From Plazaster borealis (Eukaryota; Echinodermata; Asteroidea; Forcipulatida; Labidiasteridae), in NCBI GenBank assembly GCA_021014325.1, contig CM037469.1, forward strand, positions 14,326,663 through 14,390,662: 64,000 nucleotides of DNA, in the 5' to 3' direction. Position numbers and translations under genes: made by a program. Position 1 is the stretch's first letter. Every line of letters starts with the position of its first letter. The notes under the pieces are model-generated. The model made no database searches, was not told the DNA's origin, and worked only from the letters and a program-made list of their open reading frames with translations. Of the stretch, positions 1-10,887 are shown in pieces.

Positions 1-268
1 TTTTACAATTTGTAATCAGCAAGCTCAAACGGTTTCAAATTCATACAAAAACAATCCATTTTACATCTTCCCTCTATCTCTCCATTCATACCCCATAAAT
101 TGACTGACATCTTCGGGCCTTGTGAGTGATGCACTGCAATCTCTTCTTAGTAACAACGTCCGCATAGTCATAAGCCAATACAATAGTACCACCTCAACGG
201 TACTGAGCGGCCACTGATTTTTGCCCAGTATATTGTCATTTCATGTAAAAAAAAATACAAGAGGATTG

Positions 269-523
269 TACGGAGCATTGGAAGTGCCATCCGACAAGTT
301 GAGATCCTCAGGTAATTTACTGCAGGATGATGACATCATCAAACGTAAGATGACGACATCCTGAGATAAATCATCTTGGACAAACAACACCCTACTTTCA
401 AGATGTCGTCACCCCGAGAAAAATCATCTCAGGATGTCGTCATCTTACGTGTATGACGTCATCATCCTGCAGTAAATTACCCCAGGATCTCAACAAGTTG
501 GGTGTCACTTCCAGAGCTCCGTA
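269..523. repeat. Long palindromic element (MITE-like)
   Basis: The two halves are near-perfect inverted copies. The left end reads TACGGAGC..GGAAGTG and the right end CACTTCC..GCTCCGTA. Internally GAGATCCT, TAATTTACTGCAGGATGATG and GATGACGACATCCTGAGAT all recur inverted, around a short loop near 390-400. No ORF is present. It looks like a non-autonomous DNA-transposon foldback; the family is not identified. Confidence 0.7.
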
Positions 524-1165
524 TAGGATTACTCTATGAGCTGTATAGCCATAATTATAAAACAATAGGTATGCATTACAAAATTATAAGCAATAAATTA
601 TGTTGAGTAAATGCTTTACGGACGTCAAACCATTCTACGACCTGACTCGCACGCAGTTGACGAACCCAGCCGTGAAAAAATTCTAATAAAAACACAAAAC
701 TGTCTCCTCTTGCGGTTGAAACCACGAGTCGCACATAATCATAATATACCGCGGGCCATCGACAGAGAGAGACAAACTATTTTTATTCCATTACGACTCA
801 GAATGTTCCATTCCCCGTCGGTAGAAGAAGAAGAAGAAAAAATACATTAAAATGCTTCAATGTTGAGTCATTTTCGTAGCTCATAAAAAAAACAAAAAAA
901 ATCGAGGTTTGCCCGCTGGCATAACTACGGTGTGATGTTTCGTGATGCAGATCCATCACCAGGCTGATATTTCAACCTATATATCCAACCAGGACGAAAA
1001 TGCTGTCCGTTGCGAATCATAAATGCAAGATTGGATCCAGAAGTGTTTAAAGGATGGGAGATGATTATTGTGTCATGTGATAACAGGGAAGAAAGCGTAA
1101 TGTGTTTTGCCCACATACATCAAACATTATGAAGGGAAAAATTGCTGATGGCAACGAATATGCAC

Positions 1166-1637
1166 AATGAAAAAACAAACAAACAAACAAACAGACAAGA
1201 ACAATTGGAATAGTAAGTGAAAAACAACGAAACAAACAAACAAGAACAATATAGTGAGTGAAAAACAACGAAACAAACAAGAACAGTTGGGATAGTGAGT
1301 GAAAAACAAACAAACAAACAAACAAAAACAATTGGGATCGTGAGTGAAAAACAAACAAAAAACAAACAAGACCAATTGGGATAGTGAGTGAAAAACAAAC
1401 AAACAAACAAACAAGAACAATTGAGACAGTGAGTGAAAAACAAACAAACAAACAAGAACGATTGAGATAGTGAGTGAAAAAAAACACACAAACAAGAACG
1501 ATTGAGATAGTGAGTGAAAAACAAACAAACAAACAAGAACGATTTAGATAGTGAGTGAAAAACAAACAAACAAACAAGAACGATTTAGATAGTGAGTGAA
1601 AAACAAACAGACAAACAAGAACGATTTAGATAGTGAG
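1166..1637. repeat. Tandem minisatellite, roughly 40-bp units
   Basis: Units consist of a GATAGTGAGTGAAAAA core followed by a variable (CAAA)n tract and AAGAACAATT/GAACGATT. About ten units differ mainly in CAAA copy number. Long open frames on the - strand across this stretch are by-products of the repeat. Confidence 0.85.
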
Positions 1638-2008
1638 CCTATGATACACTTCAAAAAAACTTCCGGGTCATAATTGACACGGATCCGGATTCTGAGTCAG
1701 TATGATCCGGAATCTGCAGTGTCAAAATGAACCAAAAATTGGTCAAAGAGTTAAAATCCCTTTTTTTTTTCCAAAACCACCTTCCGGGTCAGCCTGACCC
1801 ACGAATGGGTCAGGACCCATGGGACTCAGTATCGGGGTCAATTCTGACCGGGAATTTTTCCAGAATGCACCATACAATCCACTTCAACTTCCATCTTTGT
1901 AACCGAAGTCTACCTTTACACAATAGCTGTAAATTTCTTTTTAAATGATTTATTGGAATCTTGGACACTAAATGCTTCTTTACTATAGGAGTCGTCAACA
2001 GGGACGTA

Positions 2009-2241
2009 CACTGCAAAAACTTGGGGGTTAAAATTGACACCGTGGGTGTTGTCACGTATAGATACCCAAGAGAGAATCAAAATGAACACCATATGGTGTT
2101 AAAATAACACCAATGTAATTGTGTTGGCAGTGATTAGTGTTAATTTAATACCTTGTAAGTTGTAAATTTTGATTCCTTTCTTGGTATCTAATGTGACAAC
2201 ACCCATTGGTGTCAATTTTAACACCCCAGTTGTTTGCAGTG
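2009..2241. mobile_element. TA-flanked palindromic MITE, copy 1
   Basis: Ends are CACTGCAAAAAC and its inverted partner TTTGCAGTG, with the GACACC..GGGTGTTGTCAC motif inverted inside. TA lies on both sides, as in Tc1/mariner insertions. Three more copies occur at 4659, 14026 and 16959. Confidence 0.8.
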
Positions 2242-2551
2242 TAGAATGTATGCATGTGTAGTTCTACACCCCAGTTTTTCAGAGTACTAAAGTAAAATGA
2301 AAAGGATGTGTCTTCCACAGACCCCTGGTCAAACATTCTAGAAAATAAAAATAAAGAATAATAAAATAATGGCGATTTGAACGCATTTCAGCAGGAGAGA
2401 ATCAGTATGACCCCGTAATTTTGTTCTTCGTGATTTCGTTGGTTGTTTAGCGCATCATAAACTAGCTCGAGGGACAGAACCGTATTTATAATACAGTCAC
2501 GCCAACATGTCACTTCTCAACACAGACTTAAATAGAACCACAGTCTGACAC

Positions 2552-2848
2552 TCAATACTTCATTCTGATGCTTTTACAAGTTAAATTGAGCCTGGAGAAA
2601 TACGTGCCTTCGTCCGGTTTACTTGGATAATTTTCGATCAAGATGATAAAATCACGAGAGTCGTGATCCGCCGTTGTTGAATGAAGAAGTAAAACCCTTT
2701 GACATAACATAATAAAACAAGCTATAGAAAAGACAGCCAAGACAAAAACCGACCCAGCTAAGACCGAGCTCTTTGTGTAAATAACTAAAACAATTAAACA
2801 AACATAAACAGGAAACCGGTGAGGCCTATATACTTTTGTTTCAATCAA
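2552..2848 (-). CDS. Possible coding exon with a membrane segment, unrecognised
   Basis: A 98-codon frame includes a strongly hydrophobic stretch (VLAGSVFVLAVFSIACFIML) followed by a polar tail. A plausible acceptor (TTGTTTTAG) and donor (CAA|GTAAAC) lie inside the frame, so only the middle would be an exon. I do not recognise the family and found no partner exon. It could equally be a chance ORF in intergenic sequence. Confidence 0.18.
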   Translation of the reverse strand: MIETKVYRPHRFPVYVCLIVLVIYTKSSVLAGSVFVLAVFSIACFIMLCQRVLLLHSTTADHDSRDFIILIENYPSKPDEGTYFSRLNLTCKSIRMKY

Positions 2849-3086
2849 TCACAACAATTGCTTGCAGTTTTGTACCATCGGAACTATATACATGATTTCC
2901 CCGTCAAGGACCCAAAGGAAAAGATACTAAATCCATAACCTTTGACATGCAGATGTACATCCTAAACACAGGCGGGGTTAACCATTCCCCTGATTCTTGA
3001 CCTTTGACATTACTTCCGGGAAGGACATTCTACAACTTTGACCGCGAGAGGGCTTCAAACAAAACGCATGAAGAATGTCAAATATG

Positions 3087-3094
3087 TGACGTCA
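3087..3094. promoter_or_regulatory. Perfect CRE palindrome TGACGTCA
   Basis: The consensus CREB/ATF site lies in a comparatively GC-rich stretch (about 3000-3450) with further GACGTCA half sites near 3115 and 3364. It could mark the promoter of a gene reading left (see 2552-2848), but no transcription start can be placed. Confidence 0.3.
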
Positions 3095-3459
3095 AGCATA
3101 AACGGTTTTCGAAAGACGTCATGATACAACTATCGCACGACCGGCTCCGTGGTTTTTGAGATTCCAAAAACAGACTCTTGCTCTTGAACGAGACCTACGT
3201 CACAGCCCGAATTAATCGAATGAAATAACAATGTTTTGATACAGCAAAAGGCTTTCGGAAATTCCTAACGAGCTGTAGCCGCTGCTCGCTCTTCGCCAGA
3301 ATGTGTTATGGCGTTAACAACAGTTAGGCCTAAAAAATACGGACAAAAATATAGTGACTGTATCGACGTCACTATGTTAACTGTGCTCGTCGAGTTTGAA
3401 TTTGTCGTGTTTTCCCGCCTGTTTTGGTCTCGTCCGTAATCTTTATCTATATTCTGTCA

Positions 3460-4153
3460 TCACCAAATAATATTTTTCAGTTTCCCTTGTGGCTTATTAC
3501 TTGACAAAATGATATTTGGTATGAAATGATTATTTATAAAAATCAATCACAAAGCAGCGAAAGGTTAATATCATTAAAAATATCTCCTTCTTTTTAAACA
3601 TTCAAATAAGTTAATACTCTTTGCGTTGTGCTATTTATAGCAATTTTGTAATTATTCATGAGTTTTTAATTGATTTGAATATTATGCAGGCATTGAAGGC
3701 ATATAATGCGGTTATAAATGAGTTATCAGACGATAGGACAAATTAATGATAAACATACGCAAAACAAAAAGGTTTCTTTCAATTCTATAGTTTTACATGA
3801 ACACACCCACTTTCCCATTGGCACCATGGGGTCATCGATACAAGACCTCTGGGTTTCTTGATGGCCATTTGCTCAATATATATACTATTCTCCAAAGCCA
3901 ATGTTTTATGACTCGCTATATTTATTTGAGTGCGAATTCAATAAAACAAACAAACAAACAAACAAAGGTTTGTATTCAGGTAACATTGTTACGGGTCGGC
4001 ACAACCTATACACGGACATTGTGGATTTTTGTCCCCGTAGGCTACTTCACAACCCACACCCGGATGTTTGGAGGTCGCATGAGTGTCATTGTCAAGCGCC
4101 CCCCTTATTATCATTAAACAATACAAATAAATGGGGTATGAATAGTTAATCAT
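3460..4153. other. Intergenic stretch without recognisable gene
   Basis: AT-rich single-copy-looking sequence with a short (CAAA)n run near 3945-3967. No conserved frame, splice pattern or RNA gene was seen. Confidence 0.5.
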
Positions 4154-4550
4154 GACAGGTATTATACAGGAGTTTGTAGAGCTGACAAAATAGTCGCAGA
4201 CAGTGTTCAATGTTTTGTGTGATCAACCAGATACATTAACTAACAAACCTGTGAAAATTTTATCTTAATCAGTTGTGTGAGTCAGGGGAAAATATTGAAA
4301 AACCATGCACAATTTTCAGCATGTCAATACATTGTCCTTAATTTTGGTTGTAACAACCGAAATCAGCTGTTGCGTTTTTAGGTTTCCAGATACAGTTACA
4401 GTTTCTAGAATAATATAACTTTATATCAGAGGTAAATATTACACAGACAAATAATTGGTTCAAGCATATGAACTTCATAATCAGTAAGCTTTCAGACTAA
4501 AATATTTAGTGTTTTTTATCCTTACCAATCCTGTATAATAATACCTGTAA
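4154..4550 (+). mobile_element. TTAA-type MITE family 3, copy 1
   Basis: Matches the copies at 20622-21012 and 29061-29447 along its length (GTAGAGCTGACAAAATAGTC at one end, CCAATCCTGTATAATA at the other). The terminal TTAA has decayed here. No coding capacity. Confidence 0.75.
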
Positions 4551-4658
4551 CATTTAATCTTGTTGAGTTCATGGTTAATCCCAACAAGATTGTCAATGGA
4601 GCTCAGAAACCGCACAAAGACCATAACAACCGTGTAAACGTGTCCCCAATCACACCCA

Positions 4659-4890
4659 CACTGCAAAAAACGGGGTGTTAAAATGGACACCATGGGTGTT
4701 GTCACATATAGATACTGAAGAGAGAATGAAAATGTACACCGCACAGGGTGTTAAAATAACACTAATTTCTGCCACAACAATTACATTTGTGTTATTTTAA
4801 CACCATATGGTGGTAATTTTGATTCTCTTTTCGGTATCTACATGTGACAACACCCATGGTGTCAATTGTAACAAACTGGTTTTTGCAGTG
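4659..4890. mobile_element. TA-flanked palindromic MITE, copy 2
   Basis: Same family as 2009-2241: CACTGCAAAAAACGGGGTG at the left, TTTTTGCAGTG at the right, with inverted GGTGTTGTCACA/TGTGACAACACC blocks. Confidence 0.8.
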
Positions 4891-5316
4891 CACTCCACCC
4901 CCAAGAAAATGAAACAAACAACAAAAAACTTAAACCATTGACTACATTATTTTGACTATCACACACACGTCCAATCGTAGAGGAGAAACCAATGCTGTTG
5001 TTTTCATCTGAAAAGTTGTCCCATTATTTAGTCTCTAATGAAGCTATTATATGCGGACACCACTGTGTCACCATGGAGGAAAAATTAGACCTCCTCCATG
5101 GTGTCACCAACTCATTATTTTTTCCCCAAGTGCAAACTTTGATTTTAATAACAAAATAGTTCAAGCCCATTCGAATGCGATTGCAAAATAATCGTTATAA
5201 GAGTACACTTTAAAATCGTTACCTTTTTTTGTTTTCTTGCAATTTCTCCTTTTGTATTATTAACGTTATCTATAAAATCAGCTTCGCCATATTTGTCAGT
5301 TTGTTCAGTTTAAGTT

Positions 5317-5668
5317 TAAGGCCAAATAAAAATAAAAACATGTTTAGTTTCCCCGCCCGCTTCCTTTTTAGAGGCCGCCTCCTTTTTTTCTTGTTTTTCT
5401 TTTTTCTTTATTTTTTAGAAAAAAAGGATACATTGTTAACGCTTCTCTGACGAAAAAAATAAATTTTCAAATAAATAAGATATTTTAGACTTAAGCACAC
5501 CGAAAAGAACACACCGAAAAAAGCTGGCAACCATCTTGAAAAGTGGCCCGGCCGGTTGTCTCGAAAATGTGTCGGGCAGCCATTTTTGAAAGAAAAGAAA
5601 AAAACGCTCTCCTCTTTCCCTTTAAAAAAAGGCAGGACGCTAAACATGGTTTTTTTTATTTATTTGGC
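5317..5668. mobile_element. Inverted-repeat element with GGCCAAATAAA termini, copy 1
   Basis: Left terminus GGCCAAATAAAAATAAAAAC, right terminus TTTATTTATTTGGC. The interior carries AACATGTTTAG / CTAAACATG and GTCGGGCAGCCATTTT. A second copy in opposite internal orientation lies at 6022-6368. Confidence 0.7.
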
Positions 5669-6021
5669 ATAATAAAACAGTTATTCTGCTTCATGCTTCT
5701 TTTCCATGAATTATGCCCTATGGTTTTTGTACTTGTCTTTCACTATTGACAAAATGGCTTTCATTGTTGACAAAATAAAGATGTGAATCATGTTTCGTTC
5801 ATTTGGCATCAGTTGCGGTTCGTGGTCCATGGCCATTGACCTTTGGTTTCAGCACACAATGGGTCACCAGGAAAACAGTTTGACCATGGAAGTATTCGAG
5901 GTTTTTTTATATAGAACTAAAATGTAGGGCTATCATTAAAAAAAACTATCGATTTTGTCTTTCATGTGTCAAGCAAATAGTTATCGGGCCAACACAGTCC
6001 ATGTTTGACAAGACTGGCCCA

Positions 6022-6368
6022 TTAGGCCAAATGAAATAAAAACATGTTTAGCGTCCCGCCTTTTTGAAAAAAGGAAGGAGGAGGGCATATTTTTTTATTA
6101 TTTTTTTTCTTCAAAATTGGCCGTCCGACACATTTTTCGAGACAACTGGCCGGGCTATTTTTCAAGATGGTTGCCAGCTTTTTTCGGTGTACTTTTTTCG
6201 GTGTGCTAAGTCTAAAATACGATTTTATTTATTTAAAAAAATTTTTTTTTTTCGTCAGGGATCGTTAAAAATTTATCATTTTTTTCTTTAAAAAAAAAAA
6301 AGAAAAAAAAAAGGAGGCGGCCTCTAAAAAGGAAGCGGGCGGGACGCTAAACATGTTTTTTATGTTAT
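6022..6368. mobile_element. Inverted-repeat element with GGCCAAATAAA termini, copy 2
   Basis: Its interior is the reverse complement of the 5317-5668 copy (same AACATGTTTAGCG ends, GGCCGTCCGACACATTTTTC block, GGAAGCGGGCGGGACGC block). Together the two copies form a large inverted repeat with a spacer of about 350 bp. Confidence 0.7.
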
Positions 6369-6977
6369 CGTGGACCGGTTCGGGGTTTTTTTTATGAATA
6401 TCATGGAAGTAAGAAATTATTTCTTACCAAAAGAGAGACTATCCTCCATGATAATATTGAGAGCGAAACCTTATACACGGCATGTGTTTCACATAGTGCT
6501 CACATTTCTAGGGAGACAAAAGCCGACTGTCTCGTTTGTATTGTCACGCATGAATGAGTCTAGAATAATAACAAAAAATCCCTCTGAAATCGTGTCAAAG
6601 AGCCATTAACACAAACAGCTAACTACACAACAATGATGCCCGCGATAACACCCACGGGCTGAGTGCAGTGCGATAGATGGCAACCAGTAAATAATGGGGC
6701 TGAATAATTATGTGGTTGGTTGGTTACATGTTACATGGGCAATATACAGTGCATGTGGTTTAGAATACATTCAAGCCTCCCCTACACATCTGGGGGGGGG
6801 GGGGGGTCGCCTTTGCTAAACCTTGAAAGGGAGGGGGTTGTATACTAAGTTTTTATATAGGTGCCTTGACTACGGTAGAGTGAGGAGAGGGTTATTGATG
6901 AAGCTAATTAGATTGTTATGAAATACAAGTATCTACAACAATTAACCACAACGGGGAATAGTAAAACTGAAGTATTT

Positions 6978-7338
6978 TTAAAGTATCGTACATGTTTGGT
7001 AATGACTCAAAACAAATATTAGCATAAAAACTTACTTACAGAGAGCTGTTGTATACAACATTGTAGGAAACAACTCCCTCTGAAGTAACGTAGTCTTTGA
7101 GAAAGAGGTAATTTCTCACTAAAATAATACAAACTTCTTGCAAGAAGTTTTTATTCCTATCTGAAAGCACACAAATTTGTACAACAAGGGTGTTTTTTTC
7201 TTTCATCATTTTCTTGCAACTTCGATGGCCAATTGAGCCCAAATTTTCTCGGGCTTGTTATTTTATGCATATGTTGGGATACACCAAGTGAGAACACTGG
7301 TCTTTGACAATTACTAAACGTGTTCAGTGCCTTTGTTA
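6978..7338 (-). mobile_element. TTAA-type MITE family 1, copy 1
   Basis: About 360 bp with inverted ends containing ACATGTTTGGTAAT and ATTACTAAACGTGT. The internal hairpin ACTTCTTGCAAGAAGT is shared with the copies at 15456, 24160, 28180, 30446, 31535 and 61505. Left TTAA intact; right end decayed. Confidence 0.8.
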
Positions 7339-7713
7339 AGGCAACACTACTACCATAGAGAAAGGACCCACTATGCTACTACTCACTCCTGACGTCCTCA
7401 GGCGCAGAGTCAGATCGACCTTGGGTCAAAAAATAGCACTGTAGTAGATTGAGTTGTATTAATTTTCAAATGTACCCTTTATTGCTGTTTGGCGATTGGC
7501 GTTTTGTAAATTTAAATTGAATTTGACTTCCTCTCGTGCAAAATATCAGAGTTGGAACTTGCACAGATCATAGAGCAAGGCACCGATCAATTCAATCGTG
7601 CCCCTTTGTTACAGTCCTGTTTTTTTATTTTGAGTGGGGCGGGGCAATTAGATAATCTGCCTGAGATAATACCTCACTACCACTACCAGTGAACATTTAA
7701 CAATGTTTGTTCT

Positions 7714-7748
7714 CCTGAAGACGAGCAGAGTATACTGTTCGAAACGTC
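7714..7748 (+). ncRNA. Degenerate hammerhead-like motif (Penelope type?)
   Basis: CTGAAGA is followed by a stem-loop (CGAGCAG pairing with CTGTTCG) and then GAAACGTC. The arrangement resembles the minimal hammerhead ribozymes reported in Penelope-like retroelements, but the CTGANGA core is not exact and stem II is out of register. Confidence 0.25.
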
Positions 7749-8015
7749 GAGACCACACCGGCTCTTTTCAGAGCCAACACTCCCACAAAAGAGCTTTTAC
7801 ACATGGTTGTACCCGCAAGTTTACTATTTATTTATAGTTAGCCTATTTCTTATATAACGATGTCTTGTTGTTTATGGTGTTTAGGCCATGACTGCGCAGG
7901 TCCCCAGAGATATTGCCGGTCTTGTTCATTGTAGCAATCACTGTAAACTAGTCCATTCAAAATTACGTATACATTATACGTACTCTGGGGTATATGTTCT
8001 GTGTATAATATACGT

Positions 8016-8401
8016 TTATATACGTTTGGTAATGACTCTGAAAATTAATGGCCATAAAAACTTACTTGGTAAGAAGTACAGCTGCTAGGGATAGAATAAT
8101 GCATTTTGAGAAACTTTTCACTTCGAAGTACTGCGGTTATGGAAAAAGATATCACTTTTTAATTATCCCAACAAATTTGAATCTGAAAAGCGTTACTCAG
8201 TGAAGTAACGTTTCTCAGATTGTGTATTCAGACTATTGCAGATTATTAATCCGTCGTGGACAAACCGCTCCAGATCTTCGGCAATATCTCAAAAACGCTA
8301 CCACCCTTTGAAATGAAATTTTCACAGGATATATCTACAACTATATATTGGAATGAAACAAACAGTCGGTTCCAATTACCAAACGTATACAATCCCTTTA
8401 A
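8016..8401 (+). mobile_element. TTAA-type MITE family 2, copy 1
   Basis: Shares TACGTTTGGTAATG at the left and GTATACAATCCCTTTAA at the right with copies at 23769, 34236, 40091 and 51211. The 125-codon frame over its right half is only transposon sequence. Confidence 0.75.
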
Positions 8402-8809
8402 CACCACGGGGGTGAAATTGGACACTGGGTACGAGGTCATGACGTCACAACAACCTTCCCCTCCCAACCCAGCAGAGATCGCCCATGCTCGTATATGGAC
8501 CGAATTAAGGTGTGGTCATTCTAATGGGTTGAATTTTAAGACAGAAAAAGAAATGATCGGCACGTTGAAAAATAGTGCTAAGCAGAAAACAGTAGGCCCT
8601 ATTATTGCTTCATTTCGCTTTTTTCAATTTTAAGTTCTATTAATTTAAATAATACACAGCTTCTGTCAACAAATCTCCTAGTGCCTTCCCTGACCGGGTA
8701 TCACAGTATCATAGCTGTTGAGATATAATTGTGGGAATGGTGACGTCACCGGTAATGGTATGACGTTGCACAATGAGAACGACCACTCCCGCCAGCCGTG
8801 ATTCCATCT

Positions 8810-9002
8810 GGGCCCAATTTCATAGAGCTGCTTAAGCAGAAAAAGAAGCTAAGCACAACAAAAATATGTTTACCAGAATTGGGTTACCAGCCAAAATGCC
8901 ATTTCACGTGTACCATCCGTGACTGGTATCCTGCTCATTTTTGCTTAGCAGCAAACTGTTAAGCAATATTCAGTGCTTAAGCAGCTCTATGAAATTGGGC
9001 CC
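8810..9002. mobile_element. GGGCCC-ended palindromic MITE, copy 1
   Basis: Ends GGGCCCAATTTCATAGAGCT and AGCTCTATGAAATTGGGCCC are exact inverted repeats. Internal ACCAGCCAAAAT..GACTGGTATCC blocks recur in copies at 33774, 56575, 57311, 58149 and 61484. About 190 bp; no ORF. Confidence 0.85.
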
Positions 9003-9980
9003 TGGTCGGGGGGGTGGATCTAATTCTACCTCCATGATACAGCAATGGATACATCATGAACCAACAGCACGGTTTCAAGGTCATCACATATTCCCAGGGA
9101 TGAATAATCTGGGGTTGGGCTTACAAGGTCAATGTTCCCTAGTACGCCCCCACCGATCAGGCCAACCGCCCCCCCCCCCCCCCCAGCAACAATCAATACG
9201 GAAAGTGCTTTTGGACAGTACGGTCAATCAAATTATTGTTTAGTCACAACCAATCTGTGGTTTTTGAGATCCTCTGAAAACCACACCTTGCCTAATAAAT
9301 ATTACCCATAATTGTTTCCCCCCCCCCCATATCACCATATAATGGCTGCGTAAACCGCAATAAATGCCTCAACATAATTTAATGATCACGTGAGTAAATT
9401 GTATGAGTAGCGTACCTTGCCAAACACAACAATTTATGTCACCGCTAAAACCAGACTGACAAATTGGGTCATCGTTGCACGCCTGGGATACGTGTATTTT
9501 ATTAAACAAAATCATCGAATCGTATGACGTTCAATGACAAATCTTCCCGTATATATACGGACTGGCGCCAGTCCAGGGTTCTACTCTTGGAACCTTTGGT
9601 TGGGGGGGGGGGGGTAACGAACTACCATGAAGAGCCTGCCGAGAAGTAGGCCTACACGAAGAATGTTTCGATTGTTTTGTTTCAAGTTCATGTTCCGAAG
9701 TTCATGCCAATTTTGCTCACGATGGTTTAACCATGGAGGTAGAATTAGCGGGCACCGAATCACGAAACAACGATGGTCCCTGCGTTGAATGGAGACAAAA
9801 CGTAAATTGGGAATCCATGTGATGTGGTTAGGTTCACATTCACACATTCACAACCAGACACAATTATCTCCCGACACGATCGCGAAACGATCTTTTTTTA
9901 CATGACCTTGACCGGAACGCTAAACCGTACGAAAAGGAGTCGCGACTTAACATTATCCACAAACGTCACATGAGACGAAT
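9003..9980. other. Intergenic stretch, nothing recognisable
   Basis: Contains long C and G homopolymer runs (near 9171-9184, 9320 and 9602-9613) and no frame with homology that I can recognise. Confidence 0.5.
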
Positions 9981-10460
9981 TTAGTACTTAACAAACAAAA
10001 ACGTCACCTCTTTTCGAATGACAGACGTCCCGGGCAAGCCCTCTTTGTTTTGCTTTGATTCTTGTGGTCCCCCTTCAGTCCTTGTTGTAGTTTCTTCTCC
10101 AGGTGAGGTCCTCCTGTAAATCAAATAAGGAATTTATTCAAGCCAAGAATTCAACCAAAACACGTTAAAAACCAACGCCCCTATTTAGCAGATTCATCAT
10201 TACACCATTATTCATACAGCCTTCGTGATTCTGCACATTTTTTAGCTGTCACAGAAACAGCCTTTCGAAACATCGTCCTGTCGTCGTTAACATAGTTAAT
10301 AAATATTCCCGAGATTAATTCTGGTCAACTTACGTCGCCTTATTGACGAGCTCTGACGACACTACATCCCATGAGGTTTCGTCGCTCCTACCCGGAGCCC
10401 CAGGCCCCGGTAGAGTTTCCTTCGCTTCCTTTGGTACATAAGCTGTCATAGTTTCACACT
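9981..10460 (-). CDS. Two spliced exons of an unrecognised protein, divergent from ATP6AP2
   Basis: Exon A is 10460-10334, between a CAG acceptor and a GTAAGT donor. Exon B begins at 10113 after TTTACAG. It either ends at 10008 with a GTGACG donor or runs to a TAA at 9981. Reading frame phase is kept across the junction. From an ATG at 10449-10447 the product starts MTAYVPKEAKETLPGPGAPG and contains a SWDVVSSELV patch, followed by a Thr/Glu/Gly-rich stretch, so it looks largely disordered. The frame is also open before that ATG (CET), so the true start may be in an exon further right. No family was recognised. The support is the splice signals, the conserved phase and the position back to back with ATP6AP2. 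Confidence 0.4.
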
Positions 10461-10620
10461 CTGAAACAAGGGGGGAAGTTTCATCAGTTCCGAAACATCT
10501 GTTCCCTTTTGGTTTTAGTCAGCATTTAACGAACGATCGTTTTTTCAATATCGGCAATATGCATACAAAAGCTCAATGCACACACGTTGTGCTATCTGAA
10601 CAATCCAATGGCCACCGCGA

Positions 10621-10628
10621 TGACGTCA
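10621..10628. promoter_or_regulatory. Perfect CRE palindrome TGACGTCA
   Basis: The consensus CREB/ATF site lies 260 bp upstream of the ATP6AP2 start codon, roughly midway between the two divergent coding regions. Confidence 0.5.
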
Positions 10629-10862
10629 TTACACAACTACTACCACGAGTCGAGTTTCCGGGTGTCCTTCCAAACTTTCACAAATTTTTGATTCCAACTT
10701 TAGATATCTCTGGAAGAGATGAGTGACTCTGTGTCATTATTTTATAGTCTAACATCGACAGAGGGGTTAATTTATTCTTAAAAAGAGACGACGTAGTTTC
10801 GTCCACGATCGATCACAGAGCGGCTGTAAAACGCGTAAACGAGTGCGATCTTCTTCCACGAA

Positions 10863-10870
10863 TCACGTGA
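10863..10870. promoter_or_regulatory. TCACGTGA E-box, TFEB/MITF-type
   Basis: A perfect palindromic E-box lies 18 bp upstream of the ATP6AP2 ATG. In vertebrates the CLEAR element bound by TFEB has this core and controls lysosome and V-ATPase genes. The match to the gene's function is suggestive; binding is inferred. Confidence 0.45.
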
Positions 10871-10887
10871 TTAGTCCCATGACCAAG

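Larger units (their letters stand above)
10461..10887. promoter_or_regulatory. Candidate bidirectional promoter of ATP6AP2 and a divergent gene
   Basis: The interval separates the ATP6AP2 start codon from the first seen exon of the - strand gene. It holds a perfect CRE (10621-10628), a TCACGTGA E-box (10863-10870) and a YY1-like CCAAGATGGCTGCC spanning the start codon (10883-10896). No TATA box is evident near the ATG, as expected for a housekeeping promoter. Confidence 0.5.

Noticed and set aside
1065..1577. Overlapping 130-170-codon frames rich in FVCLFFTHY on the - strand
   Set aside because: Pure read-out of the CAAA-rich minisatellite in several frames; no gene.
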